64,000 bases of DNA from contig SHNE01000048.1 of NCBI GenBank assembly GCA_004295015.1, forward strand, positions 30,745 through 94,744, given 5' to 3'. Below are positions 9,204 to 18,196 of the stretch, one piece after another. The notes below the pieces were generated by a model. The model did no database searches. It was not told where the DNA came from and saw only the letters and a list, made by a program, of their open reading frames with translations. The position numbers were made by a program, and so were the translations under genes. This stretch comes from Bacteroidota bacterium (GTDB lineage Bacteria; Bacteroidota; Bacteroidia; AKYH767-A; 2013-40CM-41-45). Positions within the stretch are counted from its first letter, which is position 1, and every line of letters starts with the position of its first letter.

Positions 9204-10222
9204 AGAAGTCATTCATACTGCTATTCATTTATGTTTATTTATTTTCCTCGTTCCGGATTTTGAACGAAAAAAGTTTTATTGTACCCACAGGATTTCCGGA
9301 ACCTGCTTATGATTTTTCAAAAAACATATTGACTACTGAAAAGATTGAACTGGGAAGAGCTCTGTTTTATGATCCGATTTTATCCCGCGACAATAGCATT
9401 TCCTGCTCATCTTGTCATTCTGTATACAATTCCTTCGCTCACACGGATCATGATCTTAGTCACGGGATAGACGATCTTATCGGGACAAGAAATGCTCCTG
9501 CATTGATTAATCTGGCCTGGCATAAGAGCTTCATGTGGGATGGAGCCGTAAACCATCTGGAAGTACAAGCATTGGCTCCTATTACTCATCCCAAAGAAAT
9601 GGATGAGAGTATGAACCATATAGTTTTTAAGTTATCTCAATCGGATCTGTATACAAAGCTATTTATGAATGCTTATAACGATACTTCAATTACCGGAGAG
9701 AAAATTTTAAAGGCCCTCACTCAATTTCAGTTGATTTTTGTCTCATCTTCTTCCCGGTACGATAGTATGACCCAAAAGCAAATAAAGTTTACATACCAGG
9801 AAGAGAACGGATACAATTTATTTAAAAAAAATTGCAATACCTGTCATGCAGAACCGCTGTTTAGTACCTATACCTTTGCAAACAATGGTTTAGGATTGGA
9901 TACGACTCTTAATGATTTTGGAAGAATGCAAATCACGAAGGAGCGGAGTGACTCACTCAAATTTAAAATTCCTACTCTCAGAAACATTGAGTATTCACCA
10001 CCCTATATGCACGACGGCCGATTCAAGAGTCTCTTTGCAGTCTTAAATCATTATACAAGCGGAATACATCAAACTACCAACCTTGCTCCGGAGCTTAAAA
10101 GTCCAATTATCTTATCGGAGAATGAAAAGGTTGATTTAATTGCATTTTTACTCACATTGAGTGATAAAAAATTTATCTTCAATCCTGATTTCAGTTATCC
10201 AAGAGAATTATTTGCGAAATAG
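9200..10222 (+). CDS. Dihaem cytochrome c peroxidase, MbnH/MauG-like
   Basis: This 340-residue exported protein of the bacterial dihaem cytochrome c peroxidase/MauG superfamily has two haem c attachment sites, CSSCH (69-73) and CNTCH (212-216). Other family blocks are GRALFYDPILSRDNSISC, GTRNAPALINLAW, MWDGAVNHLE, and PTLRNIEYSPPYMHDGRF near the second haem's distal side. The start overlaps the MbnP-like gene by 4 bp, so translation is probably coupled. The MbnP-MbnH adjacency is the recognised signature of the tryptophan-to-kynurenine modification pair. By sequence alone it could be a classical peroxidase, so the MbnH assignment relies on the neighbour. It acts in the periplasm and needs the cytochrome c maturation system, which is not in this window. 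Confidence 0.85.
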   Translation: MKKSFILLFIYVYLFSSFRILNEKSFIVPTGFPEPAYDFSKNILTTEKIELGRALFYDPILSRDNSISCSSCHSVYNSFAHTDHDLSHGIDDLIGTRNAPALINLAWHKSFMWDGAVNHLEVQALAPITHPKEMDESMNHIVFKLSQSDLYTKLFMNAYNDTSITGEKILKALTQFQLIFVSSSSRYDSMTQKQIKFTYQEENGYNLFKKNCNTCHAEPLFSTYTFANNGLGLDTTLNDFGRMQITKERSDSLKFKIPTLRNIEYSPPYMHDGRFKSLFAVLNHYTSGIHQTTNLAPELKSPIILSENEKVDLIAFLLTLSDKKFIFNPDFSYPRELFAK

Positions 10223-10274
10223 CGAGGGATCCGGAATTACATGTCGTCTAATTTTATAAAACAATATCATCAAA

Positions 10275-11636
10275 ATGGTCAGAAAAATTTCATTACTCAC
10301 GCTATTATCATATTTTAGTCTTTCAATGCAAGCTCAGACGAATCCGGCAATACTCTCCTGGTTACAGAATAATTCGGTCTTGGGTAGCTACTACATGCAG
10401 GGAAATTCTGTCGCTTTGTCAAACAACACTCTTGTTAACGTACAAACTGTACAGTATTCAGCTAACTGGGTTTATGTTTCTACGCAAGGTATCCCTTCTT
10501 ATCCGACCGGGCCCTTTCTTGATGGAAACCCGAGTCAGGCAACTGCTCGAAATGCCATTTTCAAAATTCCGTTGAATCCGGTTCAGAATCCCGGAACGCC
10601 GACAAATACAAGTCCGGGTAATATTGGAATCTTTGTCAATGGAGTTGCACTGTTCGATTACCGTGATGGTGTTTCCTGGAAAAATTCTACAAACTCACTT
10701 GCCGGTGGCCCGGGTGGGGGAATGGGAGATAATGTTTGGAATCGTGATGCTATTGTTGCAGAACGCGCCGGCTTCGACTGTTCTAAAGGTCATCCTGCTA
10801 TGGGAAACTACCATCATCACCAGAATCCTTCAGCCTTTAAATTGGACCTTGTTGTGATTTCTAACATTTGTAATTTGTATGATGCTGACGGCCTCTATGT
10901 GATCGACAGCACACAGCATTCACCGCTTATTGGTTTTGCCTACGATGGTTTTCCTATCTATGGAGCTTATGCCTTTAAGGAAGTGAATGGAACAGGTGCT
11001 ATTGTCAGAATGCAATCTTCTTATCAGCTCCGAAATATTACAACAAGAACTACGTATGCAAATGGTTCCACCGTCACTCCCGGTCCTCCTGTGAGCTCGA
11101 CCTATCCTTTGGGGTATTTCAGAGAAGATTATGAGTACATCGCGCATCCATCTGAACCTGAATTTTTGGATGAACACAATGGAAGATTTTGTATCACTCC
11201 TGAGTATCCTGCAGGAACCTATGCATATTTTTGTACAGTAAACGAAAACTGGAATTCTGCCTATCCCTATGCCGTAGGGCCAACATTTTATGGAACGAAA
11301 GTGGCCTCTTCCGTGACTTCAATAACTGAAGCAGTTACCCAGTACAGCCCGGTTACATCTTCCATTTCTGAATCGGATTTTGAGGAACTGAACGTTTCCG
11401 TCTATCCCAATCCAGCCGGTGATTTAATTGCCGTTCAAATAAAAGGATTACTCAAAGAAGATCTTATTGTAAAACTATTTGATTTATCAGGTAAGCTAAT
11501 CGCCGAATCAGGAATTACAAAAGGAAGTACAATTGCTTACTTTGATACCCGTACCTATTATTCAGGAATGTATTTGTTGAAGGTGAGTAAAGGTGACATG
11601 GAGCTCAGCCGAAAGGTTTCAATCAATAGAAACTAA
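10275..11636 (+). CDS. Secreted YHYH-domain protein with T9SS sorting tail
   Basis: This 453-residue protein has a signal peptide (cleavage near MQA-Q), a large YHYH domain and a C-terminal T9SS type A sorting domain (VSVYPNPAGD at about residues 375-385, ending KVSINRN). The YHYH signature appears as GHPAMGNYHHHQNPSA, followed by LIGFAYDGFPIYGAY. YHYH-domain function is not established, although the His cluster suggests metal binding. It lies 52 bp after the dihaem peroxidase on the same strand and may belong to the same regulon. The sorting tail predicts export through the outer membrane to the cell surface or medium. Confidence 0.85.
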   Translation: MVRKISLLTLLSYFSLSMQAQTNPAILSWLQNNSVLGSYYMQGNSVALSNNTLVNVQTVQYSANWVYVSTQGIPSYPTGPFLDGNPSQATARNAIFKIPLNPVQNPGTPTNTSPGNIGIFVNGVALFDYRDGVSWKNSTNSLAGGPGGGMGDNVWNRDAIVAERAGFDCSKGHPAMGNYHHHQNPSAFKLDLVVISNICNLYDADGLYVIDSTQHSPLIGFAYDGFPIYGAYAFKEVNGTGAIVRMQSSYQLRNITTRTTYANGSTVTPGPPVSSTYPLGYFREDYEYIAHPSEPEFLDEHNGRFCITPEYPAGTYAYFCTVNENWNSAYPYAVGPTFYGTKVASSVTSITEAVTQYSPVTSSISESDFEELNVSVYPNPAGDLIAVQIKGLLKEDLIVKLFDLSGKLIAESGITKGSTIAYFDTRTYYSGMYLLKVSKGDMELSRKVSINRN

Positions 11637-11709
11637 TACGCGATCCTTCAAAATTTACACTTCATCTCCGGAGATTATTTTGTGAATTATTCCTTTGTTT
11701 TTTTCATTT

Positions 11710-11717
11710 TATTTTTG
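11710..11717 (+). promoter_or_regulatory. Candidate -7 promoter element
   Basis: TATTTTTG fits TAnnTTTG and lies 42 bp before the ATG of the 70-residue protein. TTTG occurs at 11694 and 11679, but neither is at the usual 19-20 bp spacing. Confidence 0.35.
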
Positions 11718-11759
11718 TATATTACAACTAATCAATAAAACTTTATAAAATAATAAAAC

Positions 11760-11972
11760 ATGGATAATATTGTAAAAATGGTTACCGAGAAGGCCGGGAT
11801 TTCAGAATCTCAGGCTAAGTTGGCAGTTGATACTGTCGTTTCGTTTTTGAAAGATAAGATGCCTGCTGGAGTAGGCTCACAAGTAGAATCTTTCATGAAA
11901 GGTGGTTCCGGGTCTTTTGGAGATTTGGCCGGAGGATTAAAAGATAAAGTGGGTGGAATGTTTGGGAAGTAA
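11760..11972 (+). CDS. Small conserved helical protein (DUF2267/DUF937-like), function unknown
   Basis: This 70-residue cytosolic protein has the pattern of a short helical bundle. MDNIVKMVTEKAGISESQAK is followed by a second helix VDTVVSFLKDKMP and a glycine-rich tail (GGSGSFGDLAGGLKDKVGG) ending in FGK. Similar small Bacteroidota proteins consist of 'TGLSE.QA...V..VL.FLK.KLP' and resemble one repeat of DUF2267. It stands alone between the YHYH gene and a strong terminator at 11996-12037, so it is probably monocistronic. I cannot assign a function. Confidence 0.65.
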   Translation: MDNIVKMVTEKAGISESQAKLAVDTVVSFLKDKMPAGVGSQVESFMKGGSGSFGDLAGGLKDKVGGMFGK

Positions 11973-11995
11973 TTTCCCTTTCCATCAAATAGTTT

Positions 11996-12037
11996 AACGG
12001 GTCTGTCTTAATTTCAGGACAGGCCCGTTTTCTTTTA
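11996..12037 (+). terminator. Intrinsic terminator after the 70-residue protein
   Basis: A 12-bp stem (AACGGGTCTGTC at 11996-12007 pairing with GACAGGCCCGTT at 12018-12029, one G-T wobble) encloses a 10-nt loop and is followed by a T-rich tail. Confidence 0.85.
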
Positions 12038-12104
12038 TCCTTTGAAGGAAAAGAAGTACCTGTTATGACATTCATTTAGACGACAAAATGTTCCTGGGAA
12101 TTTA

Positions 12105-12136
12105 TTTGATTTAAATCACTGATTTATCTACATTTG
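12105..12136 (+). promoter_or_regulatory. Consensus Bacteroidota promoter of the efflux operon
   Basis: TTTG at 12105-12108 and TACATTTG at 12129-12136 are 20 bp apart, an excellent match to TTTG-N19/20-TAnnTTTG. The expected transcription start is only a few bases before the GTG start codon at 12142, so the mRNA would be leaderless or nearly so. Confidence 0.7.
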
Positions 12137-12141
12137 TCTTC

Positions 12142-12519
12142 GTGAAAAAAGCTTTGGCTCTGCTCTTATTTTCTGCATACCTGATCTCAACAACTGAGAT
12201 TGGTCAGCTTCTTAAATTGCCTCTGCTAATTGAGCATTTTTTTAAGCATAAAGAGCAAAGTGAAAGTCATTCGATCTACGACTTTTTCAGTATGCATTAT
12301 GGCGAACATGCCGGATCAGACAAGGAGCATGAAAAGCTTCCTTTTAAATCACATGATGGATGCATAAATTCCATATTGCTCGTTTCTGTTTCTAACACAT
12401 TTTCTGCTCCGTCCATCAGTTCATTTTCTTTTGAAATAAAAACTTTTAATTTTTACGACGACTTATTTTTAACTTCCTCCTTCCAGGCCAACATTTGGCA
12501 GCCTCCAAAATTCAGCTGA
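12142..12519 (+). CDS. Small exported protein preceding the metal-efflux genes
   Basis: This 125-residue protein begins with GTG and has a signal-like start (MKKALALLLFSAYLISTTEI). A His-containing middle region follows (LIEHFFKHKEQSESHS, then MHYGEHAGSDKEHE, then LPFKSHDGC), and it ends NIWQPPKFS. Comparable small Bacteroidota proteins sit directly before CzcA/CusA genes, share 'LLKLP.L.EHF..HK' and 'LPFKSHDGC', and end in a 'QPPK' tail. Their function is unknown to me. The His/Cys content and position suggest a periplasmic metal-binding accessory of the pump. The gap to the pump gene is 82 bp without an obvious terminator, so co-transcription is likely. Confidence 0.7.
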   Translation: MKKALALLLFSAYLISTTEIGQLLKLPLLIEHFFKHKEQSESHSIYDFFSMHYGEHAGSDKEHEKLPFKSHDGCINSILLVSVSNTFSAPSISSFSFEIKTFNFYDDLFLTSSFQANIWQPPKFS

Positions 12520-12601
12520 TTATTTCTTGAAAATTATTTTTAAATCGAGGTCATTCTTGGTTTAAATTTCTGTATAATTTCAATATTATAATAAGCAAGT
12601 T

Positions 12602-15600
12602 ATGCTAAATAAAATAATAGAATTCTCGATAAAGAATAAGCTCATTATTGGACTTTTTGTCATTGGCCTAATCATATATGGATCCTTCCAGATAACAAAA
12701 TTACCAATTGATGCCGTCCCTGACATCACAGATAATCAGGTACAGGTAATTACCATTGCTCCATCCTTTGGCGCAACTGACATAGAGCGACTCATTACTT
12801 TCCCAATCGAGCAGGCGAATAGTAATATTGATGGCATAAAAGAAATTAGAAGTTTTTCCCGCTTTGGGCTTTCTTTGGTTACTATAGTATTCACTGATAA
12901 GACAGATATTTATTGGGCCAGACAACAGGTTGCAGAACGATTGGCGCAGGTACAATCTCAAATTCCTCAGGGTATCGGAACACCTGAATTAGGACCTATT
13001 TCTACAGGCCTTGGTGAAATTTATCAATATGTAATCAGGCCTGAGCCCGGATTTGAAAATAAGTACAACGAAACTGATCTGCGAACTATACAGGATTGGA
13101 TTGTGAGAAGGCAGTTGTTGGGTGTGAAAGGTGTAGCGGAGGTAAGCAGTTTCGGTGGAAAAGTTAAGCAGTACGAAATTGCCGTCGATGCAAACAGATT
13201 ACAGGCCTTTAATATTAATATTAATGATGTCTTCTCTGCTGTTGAAAAGAATAATCAGAATACCGGAGGAGCCTATATTGAAAAAGGACCGACGGTATTA
13301 TTTATTCGTAGTGAAGGCTTGATTGGAAGTAAAGAAGACATAGAGAATATTTGTATAGAGAATGCTGAAGGAGAAATGCCTTTATTCATCCGGGATGTGG
13401 CAGAAGTGAAGATAGGGCATGCAACGCGTTTTGGCGCCATGTGTTATAATGATGAAGGGGAAGTGGCAGGTGCCATCGTAATGATGCTTAAAGGGGGGAA
13501 TAGCAATGAAGTCATTAAGAATGTAAAAGACAGAATAGCGCAGATCCAGAAAACTTTACCCGAAGGTGTAATTATTGAACCATTTTTAGATAGAACTAAA
13601 ATGGTGAATAATGCAATCTTTACGGTAGAGAAGAATTTATTGGAAGGTGCACTCATCGTGGTGTTTATCCTCGTTTTGTTTTTAGGAAATTTCAGGGCAG
13701 GTTTTTTGGTCGCTTCGGTCATTCCGCTTTCAATGCTTTTTGCAGTTTGTATGATGAATGCATTTGGAGTAAGCGGGAACCTTATGAGTCTTGGAGCTCT
13801 TGATTTTGGATTAATTGTCGACGGAGCAGTAATTATTGTAGAAGCAGTAATGCATCAACTGGCTCACATTAAGCGACCTGGTTTGTCTGACAAGCTCGAG
13901 CAACATGAAATGGATTCTAAAGTTAAGGATTCTGCAAGTAAAATGATGAACAGTGCAGTTTTTGGACAAATTATAATTCTTATTGTATACCTCCCGATAC
14001 TAACACTTCAGGGCATTGAAGGAAAAATGTTTAAGCCCATGGCTCAAACTGTTGCCTTTGCCTTGCTTGGTGCTTTTATTCTTTCCCTGACGTACATACC
14101 AATGATGAGTGCTTTAGTACTGAGCAAAAAAGTTAAACATGCTCCAAATATGTCAGACAAAGTGATGTTTCGTATTGAAATGTTTTTTCAAAAAACTTTA
14201 TCCGGAGTTTTGAATTTTCCTAAAGCCGTTCTTTCCATAGTCTTAATTTTGTTCGTGCTTGCTATTTTTACACTTTCAAGGATGGGAGGCGAATTTATTC
14301 CCGCACTCGAAGAAGGTGATTTTGCCGTAGATACAAGAGTGCTTACAGGTAGCAATCTAACTACTACGATCGAAGCTACACAGAAAGCGGCTCATATTTT
14401 GAAAACTCAATTTCCTGAAGTCGAAAAGGTAGTCACCAAAATTGGTAGTGGGGAGGTTCCGACAGATCCCATGCCAATGGAGGCAAGCGATATGATGGTT
14501 ATTCTAAAACCTAAAAAGGAATGGACTTCGGCCAAAACTTTTAATGAACTGGCAGAGAAGATGAGTAAAGCACTCGAATCAGTTCCCGGTATCACTGCCG
14601 GATTTCAATACCCTGTTCAAATGCGCTTTAATGAACTCATGACAGGTGCGAGGCAGGATGTAGTATGTAAAATCTTTGGCGAGAACCTCGATTCTCTGGC
14701 TGTCTATGCAGAAAAGTTGGGAAAAATTGCTTCAAAAGTTGAAGGTAGTCAGAATTTATTTGTTGAACCGGTGACAGGTATACCACAAATCATTATAGAG
14801 TTTAATCGGGCATCAGTTGCACAATACAAATTAAATATTTCTGATATAAATAAGATTATAAATACAGCTTTTGCCGGACAAGTATCAGGATTGGTTTTTG
14901 AAGGGGAGAGGCGATTTGATTTAGTTGTTAGATTGAAGGACGAAAAGCGGAGAAGCCTGAGAGATGTTCAGAATCTTCTTATACCTACACCTCAAGGCTC
15001 TCAAATTCCTTTAGGACAACTTGCAACGGTTAAATTACAAGACGGGCCAAATCAAATTCAACGTGAAGATGCAAAACGACGGATTGTAGTCGGGTTTAAT
15101 GTCAGAGGACGAGATGTCCAGAGTATAGTGAATGAACTGCAGGAAAAGGCAGATAAGCAATTAAATTTACCTACAGGCTATTTTATTACCTATGGAGGAG
15201 CGTTTGAAAATTTGAATGCTGCCAAGAATCGACTGATGATTGCAGTCCCTATTTCGTTGTTGTTGATTTTTATTCTATTGTATTTTGCCTTTAGTTCTAT
15301 CAGGCATGGATTGTTGATTTATACTGCTATTCCTCTTTCAACCATAGGTGGAATATTCTTTTTAGCGATGCGAGGTATGCCATTCAGTATTAGCGCCGGT
15401 GTTGGTTTCATTGCCTTGTTTGGCGTTGCAGTCTTGAATGGAATTGTCTTAGTAGCCGAATTCAATCGACTTAAAAAAGTGGGAAGTCAGGATCTTAGAA
15501 GAATCGTACTCATGGGAACTAAAATTCGTTTGCGACCGGTATTGATGACTGCATTTGTCGCTTCGCTAGGATTTTTGCCAATGGCATTGAGCAATGGAGC

Positions 15601-16951
15601 AGGAGCAGAAGTTCAAAAACCATTGGCAACGGTTGTAATTGGTGGATTACTCATTGCCACATTCCTTACACTCTTTGTCTTGCCAATATTGTATATCATG
15701 TTCGAGAAAGGTGGAAGATTAAATGTTTCAGCTAAAAGCCTGATGGTGGCTTTTCTGTTCTCCTTTTCGATTCTGACCGCAGACGCACAGACCCCAATCA
15801 GTCTCCAGGCTTCCATTGATACAGCTCTTAAAAGCAATCTTCTTATAAAAAATGAAATCTTGAAGGAGGAGTATCATAAGAAGCTCCGGAATTCAGGAAT
15901 TTCAATACCTCATACGAATGTAGCATTTGAGGGAGGAGAAATAAATAGCGCCTATACAGATAGCAGGTTTTCTATTGTACAATCCTTCAGTTTTCCTACT
16001 GTGTATTCCAGGCAAAGGAAAGTCCACACTGAAGAATGGAAACTGGCAATGTTTAGCACAGATTTGAAAGAAGCTGAGATCAAAAGAGCAGTTGCACAAA
16101 AATTCAGTTCAATTTTGCTTTTGAAAGAGAAAGAGAAGTTATTGACTGAGGCGGATAGCAACTTTTCTGCATTTCTTGTGAAAGCCAATGCCCGTTTTCA
16201 AAGTGGAGAAAGCAATATATTAGAGAAAGCAACTGCCGAAAGCCAACAAGCTCAAGTAAGGTTGCAACTAAGATCTCTTCAGCAAGAACTTGAGTTAAAC
16301 CGACTTGAGTTCCAATTATTGCTTAATACAGAAACAATACTCGACCCAACAAGCGATGTACTCAGGTTTTCTTCACTTATTATCTCAGATAGTCTTGATG
16401 TCAATACGCATCCAATTTTGAAATTATCAGATCAACAAAAAAGTCTCGCTAAAGGAATCACCAGGCTGGAGAGAGCTAAATTAATTCCGGAGATTAGTCT
16501 TGGATATTTTAATACGAGCATGCGTGGTACGGGAGCTGATGACATTTATTATCCAAGAGAAAGTCGCTTCAGCTCAGTTGAAATTGGAGTAGGCATACCC
16601 TTGTTTTTTGGATCTCAGAAATCAAAAATCAGAGCTTCAAGGGTAAATGAGCTTATTGCAGATAATAATCATCGAATGCAAGTTCAAAATCTCAGGAAGG
16701 AATATCAGGCTGCTCTGCTTCAATATAAAAGCAGTTTGGCAAAGGTTAATTATTTTGAAGAAAGTGGTATGCTAAATTCAAAATTAATTTCAACTACCGC
16801 TTCTCAGCAATTTTCTTCCGGTGAGATAAACTATTTAGACTGGGTGCTTTTGAATAATCAGGCTTACTCCATCCAGAATGATTATCTGGAATCTTTAAAT
16901 TTATTAAATGAAAGTATTATCCTTATTAATTATCTTACTTCTAAACAATAG
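12602..16951 (+). CDS. CzcA-type heavy-metal RND pump fused to a TolC-like outer-membrane channel domain
   Basis: This 1449-residue protein holds two components of a tripartite efflux pump in one chain. Residues 1 to about 1040 are a full HME-RND permease: TM1 FVIGLIIYGSF, porter domains, a TM4 proton-relay motif DFGLIVDG (D401, D407), and TM10-12 ending near LFVLPILYIMF. DFGxxVDG is the form seen in divalent-metal (CzcA-like) pumps rather than the Cu/Ag CusA form. A second signal-like stretch follows (MVAFLFSFSILTADAQ, about 1048-1063). The remaining 385 residues are a TolC-like coiled-coil channel domain, with helical repeats rich in Q, L, K and E. Such fusions recur in Bacteroidota. The adaptor gene starts 4 bp downstream. 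Confidence 0.9.
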   Translation: MLNKIIEFSIKNKLIIGLFVIGLIIYGSFQITKLPIDAVPDITDNQVQVITIAPSFGATDIERLITFPIEQANSNIDGIKEIRSFSRFGLSLVTIVFTDKTDIYWARQQVAERLAQVQSQIPQGIGTPELGPISTGLGEIYQYVIRPEPGFENKYNETDLRTIQDWIVRRQLLGVKGVAEVSSFGGKVKQYEIAVDANRLQAFNININDVFSAVEKNNQNTGGAYIEKGPTVLFIRSEGLIGSKEDIENICIENAEGEMPLFIRDVAEVKIGHATRFGAMCYNDEGEVAGAIVMMLKGGNSNEVIKNVKDRIAQIQKTLPEGVIIEPFLDRTKMVNNAIFTVEKNLLEGALIVVFILVLFLGNFRAGFLVASVIPLSMLFAVCMMNAFGVSGNLMSLGALDFGLIVDGAVIIVEAVMHQLAHIKRPGLSDKLEQHEMDSKVKDSASKMMNSAVFGQIIILIVYLPILTLQGIEGKMFKPMAQTVAFALLGAFILSLTYIPMMSALVLSKKVKHAPNMSDKVMFRIEMFFQKTLSGVLNFPKAVLSIVLILFVLAIFTLSRMGGEFIPALEEGDFAVDTRVLTGSNLTTTIEATQKAAHILKTQFPEVEKVVTKIGSGEVPTDPMPMEASDMMVILKPKKEWTSAKTFNELAEKMSKALESVPGITAGFQYPVQMRFNELMTGARQDVVCKIFGENLDSLAVYAEKLGKIASKVEGSQNLFVEPVTGIPQIIIEFNRASVAQYKLNISDINKIINTAFAGQVSGLVFEGERRFDLVVRLKDEKRRSLRDVQNLLIPTPQGSQIPLGQLATVKLQDGPNQIQREDAKRRIVVGFNVRGRDVQSIVNELQEKADKQLNLPTGYFITYGGAFENLNAAKNRLMIAVPISLLLIFILLYFAFSSIRHGLLIYTAIPLSTIGGIFFLAMRGMPFSISAGVGFIALFGVAVLNGIVLVAEFNRLKKVGSQDLRRIVLMGTKIRLRPVLMTAFVASLGFLPMALSNGAGAEVQKPLATVVIGGLLIATFLTLFVLPILYIMFEKGGRLNVSAKSLMVAFLFSFSILTADAQTPISLQASIDTALKSNLLIKNEILKEEYHKKLRNSGISIPHTNVAFEGGEINSAYTDSRFSIVQSFSFPTVYSRQRKVHTEEWKLAMFSTDLKEAEIKRAVAQKFSSILLLKEKEKLLTEADSNFSAFLVKANARFQSGESNILEKATAESQQAQVRLQLRSLQQELELNRLEFQLLLNTETILDPTSDVLRFSSLIISDSLDVNTHPILKLSDQQKSLAKGITRLERAKLIPEISLGYFNTSMRGTGADDIYYPRESRFSSVEIGVGIPLFFGSQKSKIRASRVNELIADNNHRMQVQNLRKEYQAALLQYKSSLAKVNYFEESGMLNSKLISTTASQQFSSGEINYLDWVLLNNQAYSIQNDYLESLNLLNESIILINYLTSKQ

Positions 16952-16955
16952 AGAA

Positions 16956-18086
16956 ATGTACAAAGTATTATATATAGCCATCCTTATATTTTTATCTGCA
17001 TGTTCCTCGGAGCCGGATACCTCTAATCCTGTTTCCGGTGCAACTGAAACGGAGAATATCGTTGTCCTGTCAGAGGCTCAAAACAAGTCTGCAGGGATTA
17101 AATTTTCTACTATTGAACAACGTAGCATTTCATCCATCCTGAAAGTGAACGGAATTATTGATGTGCCACCTCAGAACATGGTATCAGTTAGTATGCCACT
17201 TGGTGGATACCTAAAGACTACAAAACTTCTACCCGGCATGCACATTGCAAAAGGCGAGGTGATTGCTACGATGGAAGACCAACTATACATTCAGCTTCAG
17301 CAAGAGTATTTAACTGCCAAGTCAAAATTGCAATTTGCCGAAGCTGAATATGAAAGACAGAAAGAGTTAAACCAAACTAAGGCAAGCAGTGATAAAGTTT
17401 ATCAACAGGCATTGATGGAGTATAAAAACCATAAGATAGCTTTGAGTGCATTGACCGAAAAATTGAAATTGATCAATATTACCCCGGAGAATTTAACTGA
17501 ATCAAATTTATCCAAGAATATAAATATTTATAGTAGTATTGATGGCTTCGTTTCTAAAGTGAATGTAAACATAGGAAAGTATGTGAACCCAAGTGATATT
17601 TTATTCGAATTGGTCAACCCTGATGACATTCATCTCAATATGAAAGTTTATGAGAAAGATTTAGGGAAACTTAGTGTAGGGCAAAAATTGGTGGCTTATA
17701 CAAATGATCAGCCTGAATTGAGGCATCCTTGTGAGATTATTCTTATCAGTAAAAACGTAAATAATGACAGAAGTATTGAAGTGCATTGTCATTTTATGGA
17801 TTACGATAAAGCACTCATTCCCGGAATGTATATGAATGCTGAAGTAGAAATTCTCAGTAAAAATACGTATAGTATTCAGGAAGATGCAGTCGTTAATTTT
17901 GAAGCCAAGAAATTTCTCTTTGTACAGATTGCCGATAAAAAGTTTGAAATGATTCCAGTAGAAACGGGTACTTCTGAAGGTGGTTTTACAGAAATTTTAA
18001 ATCCCGAAGAGCTTCAGACGAAAAATATTGTCGTTAAAGGTGCATACACTCTTTTAATGGTCTTGAAAAATAAGGAGGAAGAATAA
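16956..18086 (+). CDS. CzcB/CusB-like periplasmic adaptor lipoprotein
   Basis: This 376-residue membrane-fusion protein links the RND pump to the outer-membrane channel. The start at 16956 is chosen because it gives a lipoprotein signal (MYKVLYIAILIFLSAC, lipobox LSAC) and lies 4 bp after the pump's stop; the frame is open further upstream inside the pump gene. The domains are an N-terminal beta-barrel strand, a lipoyl half-domain (GGYLKTTKLLPGMHIAKGEV), an alpha-helical hairpin (QLQQEYLTAKSKLQFAEAEY), the second lipoyl half (IYSSIDGFVSKVNVNIGKYV), a barrel and a membrane-proximal domain. It has no extended N-terminal His-rich metal-binding segment. It works with the fusion pump to expel metal ions. 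Confidence 0.88.
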   Translation: MYKVLYIAILIFLSACSSEPDTSNPVSGATETENIVVLSEAQNKSAGIKFSTIEQRSISSILKVNGIIDVPPQNMVSVSMPLGGYLKTTKLLPGMHIAKGEVIATMEDQLYIQLQQEYLTAKSKLQFAEAEYERQKELNQTKASSDKVYQQALMEYKNHKIALSALTEKLKLINITPENLTESNLSKNINIYSSIDGFVSKVNVNIGKYVNPSDILFELVNPDDIHLNMKVYEKDLGKLSVGQKLVAYTNDQPELRHPCEIILISKNVNNDRSIEVHCHFMDYDKALIPGMYMNAEVEILSKNTYSIQEDAVVNFEAKKFLFVQIADKKFEMIPVETGTSEGGFTEILNPEELQTKNIVVKGAYTLLMVLKNKEEE

Positions 18087-18147
18087 ATCGAGAGCAGGTA
18101 CACAATAATTATGAAGAACCAAGCACTTCTTGATTTTTCTTGCTGGA

Positions 18148-18176
18148 GTTTCATGTAACAAGTTGTTTAATGAAAC
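18148..18176. repeat. Inverted repeat between convergent genes
   Basis: A near-palindrome has outer arms GTTTCAT and ATGAAAC and inner arms AACAA and TTGTT around a central G (12 of 14 pairs match). It lies between two converging stop codons and may act as a bidirectional terminator, although it has no T-run. Confidence 0.4.
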
Positions 18177-18196
18177 GTATCTCGAATTATACTCTG

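Noticed and set aside
12602..18086. Assigning the pump as a copper/silver CusA
   Set aside because: The TM4 motif DFGLIVDG is of the divalent-metal type, so a CzcA-like role is more consistent even though the MbnP module lies nearby.
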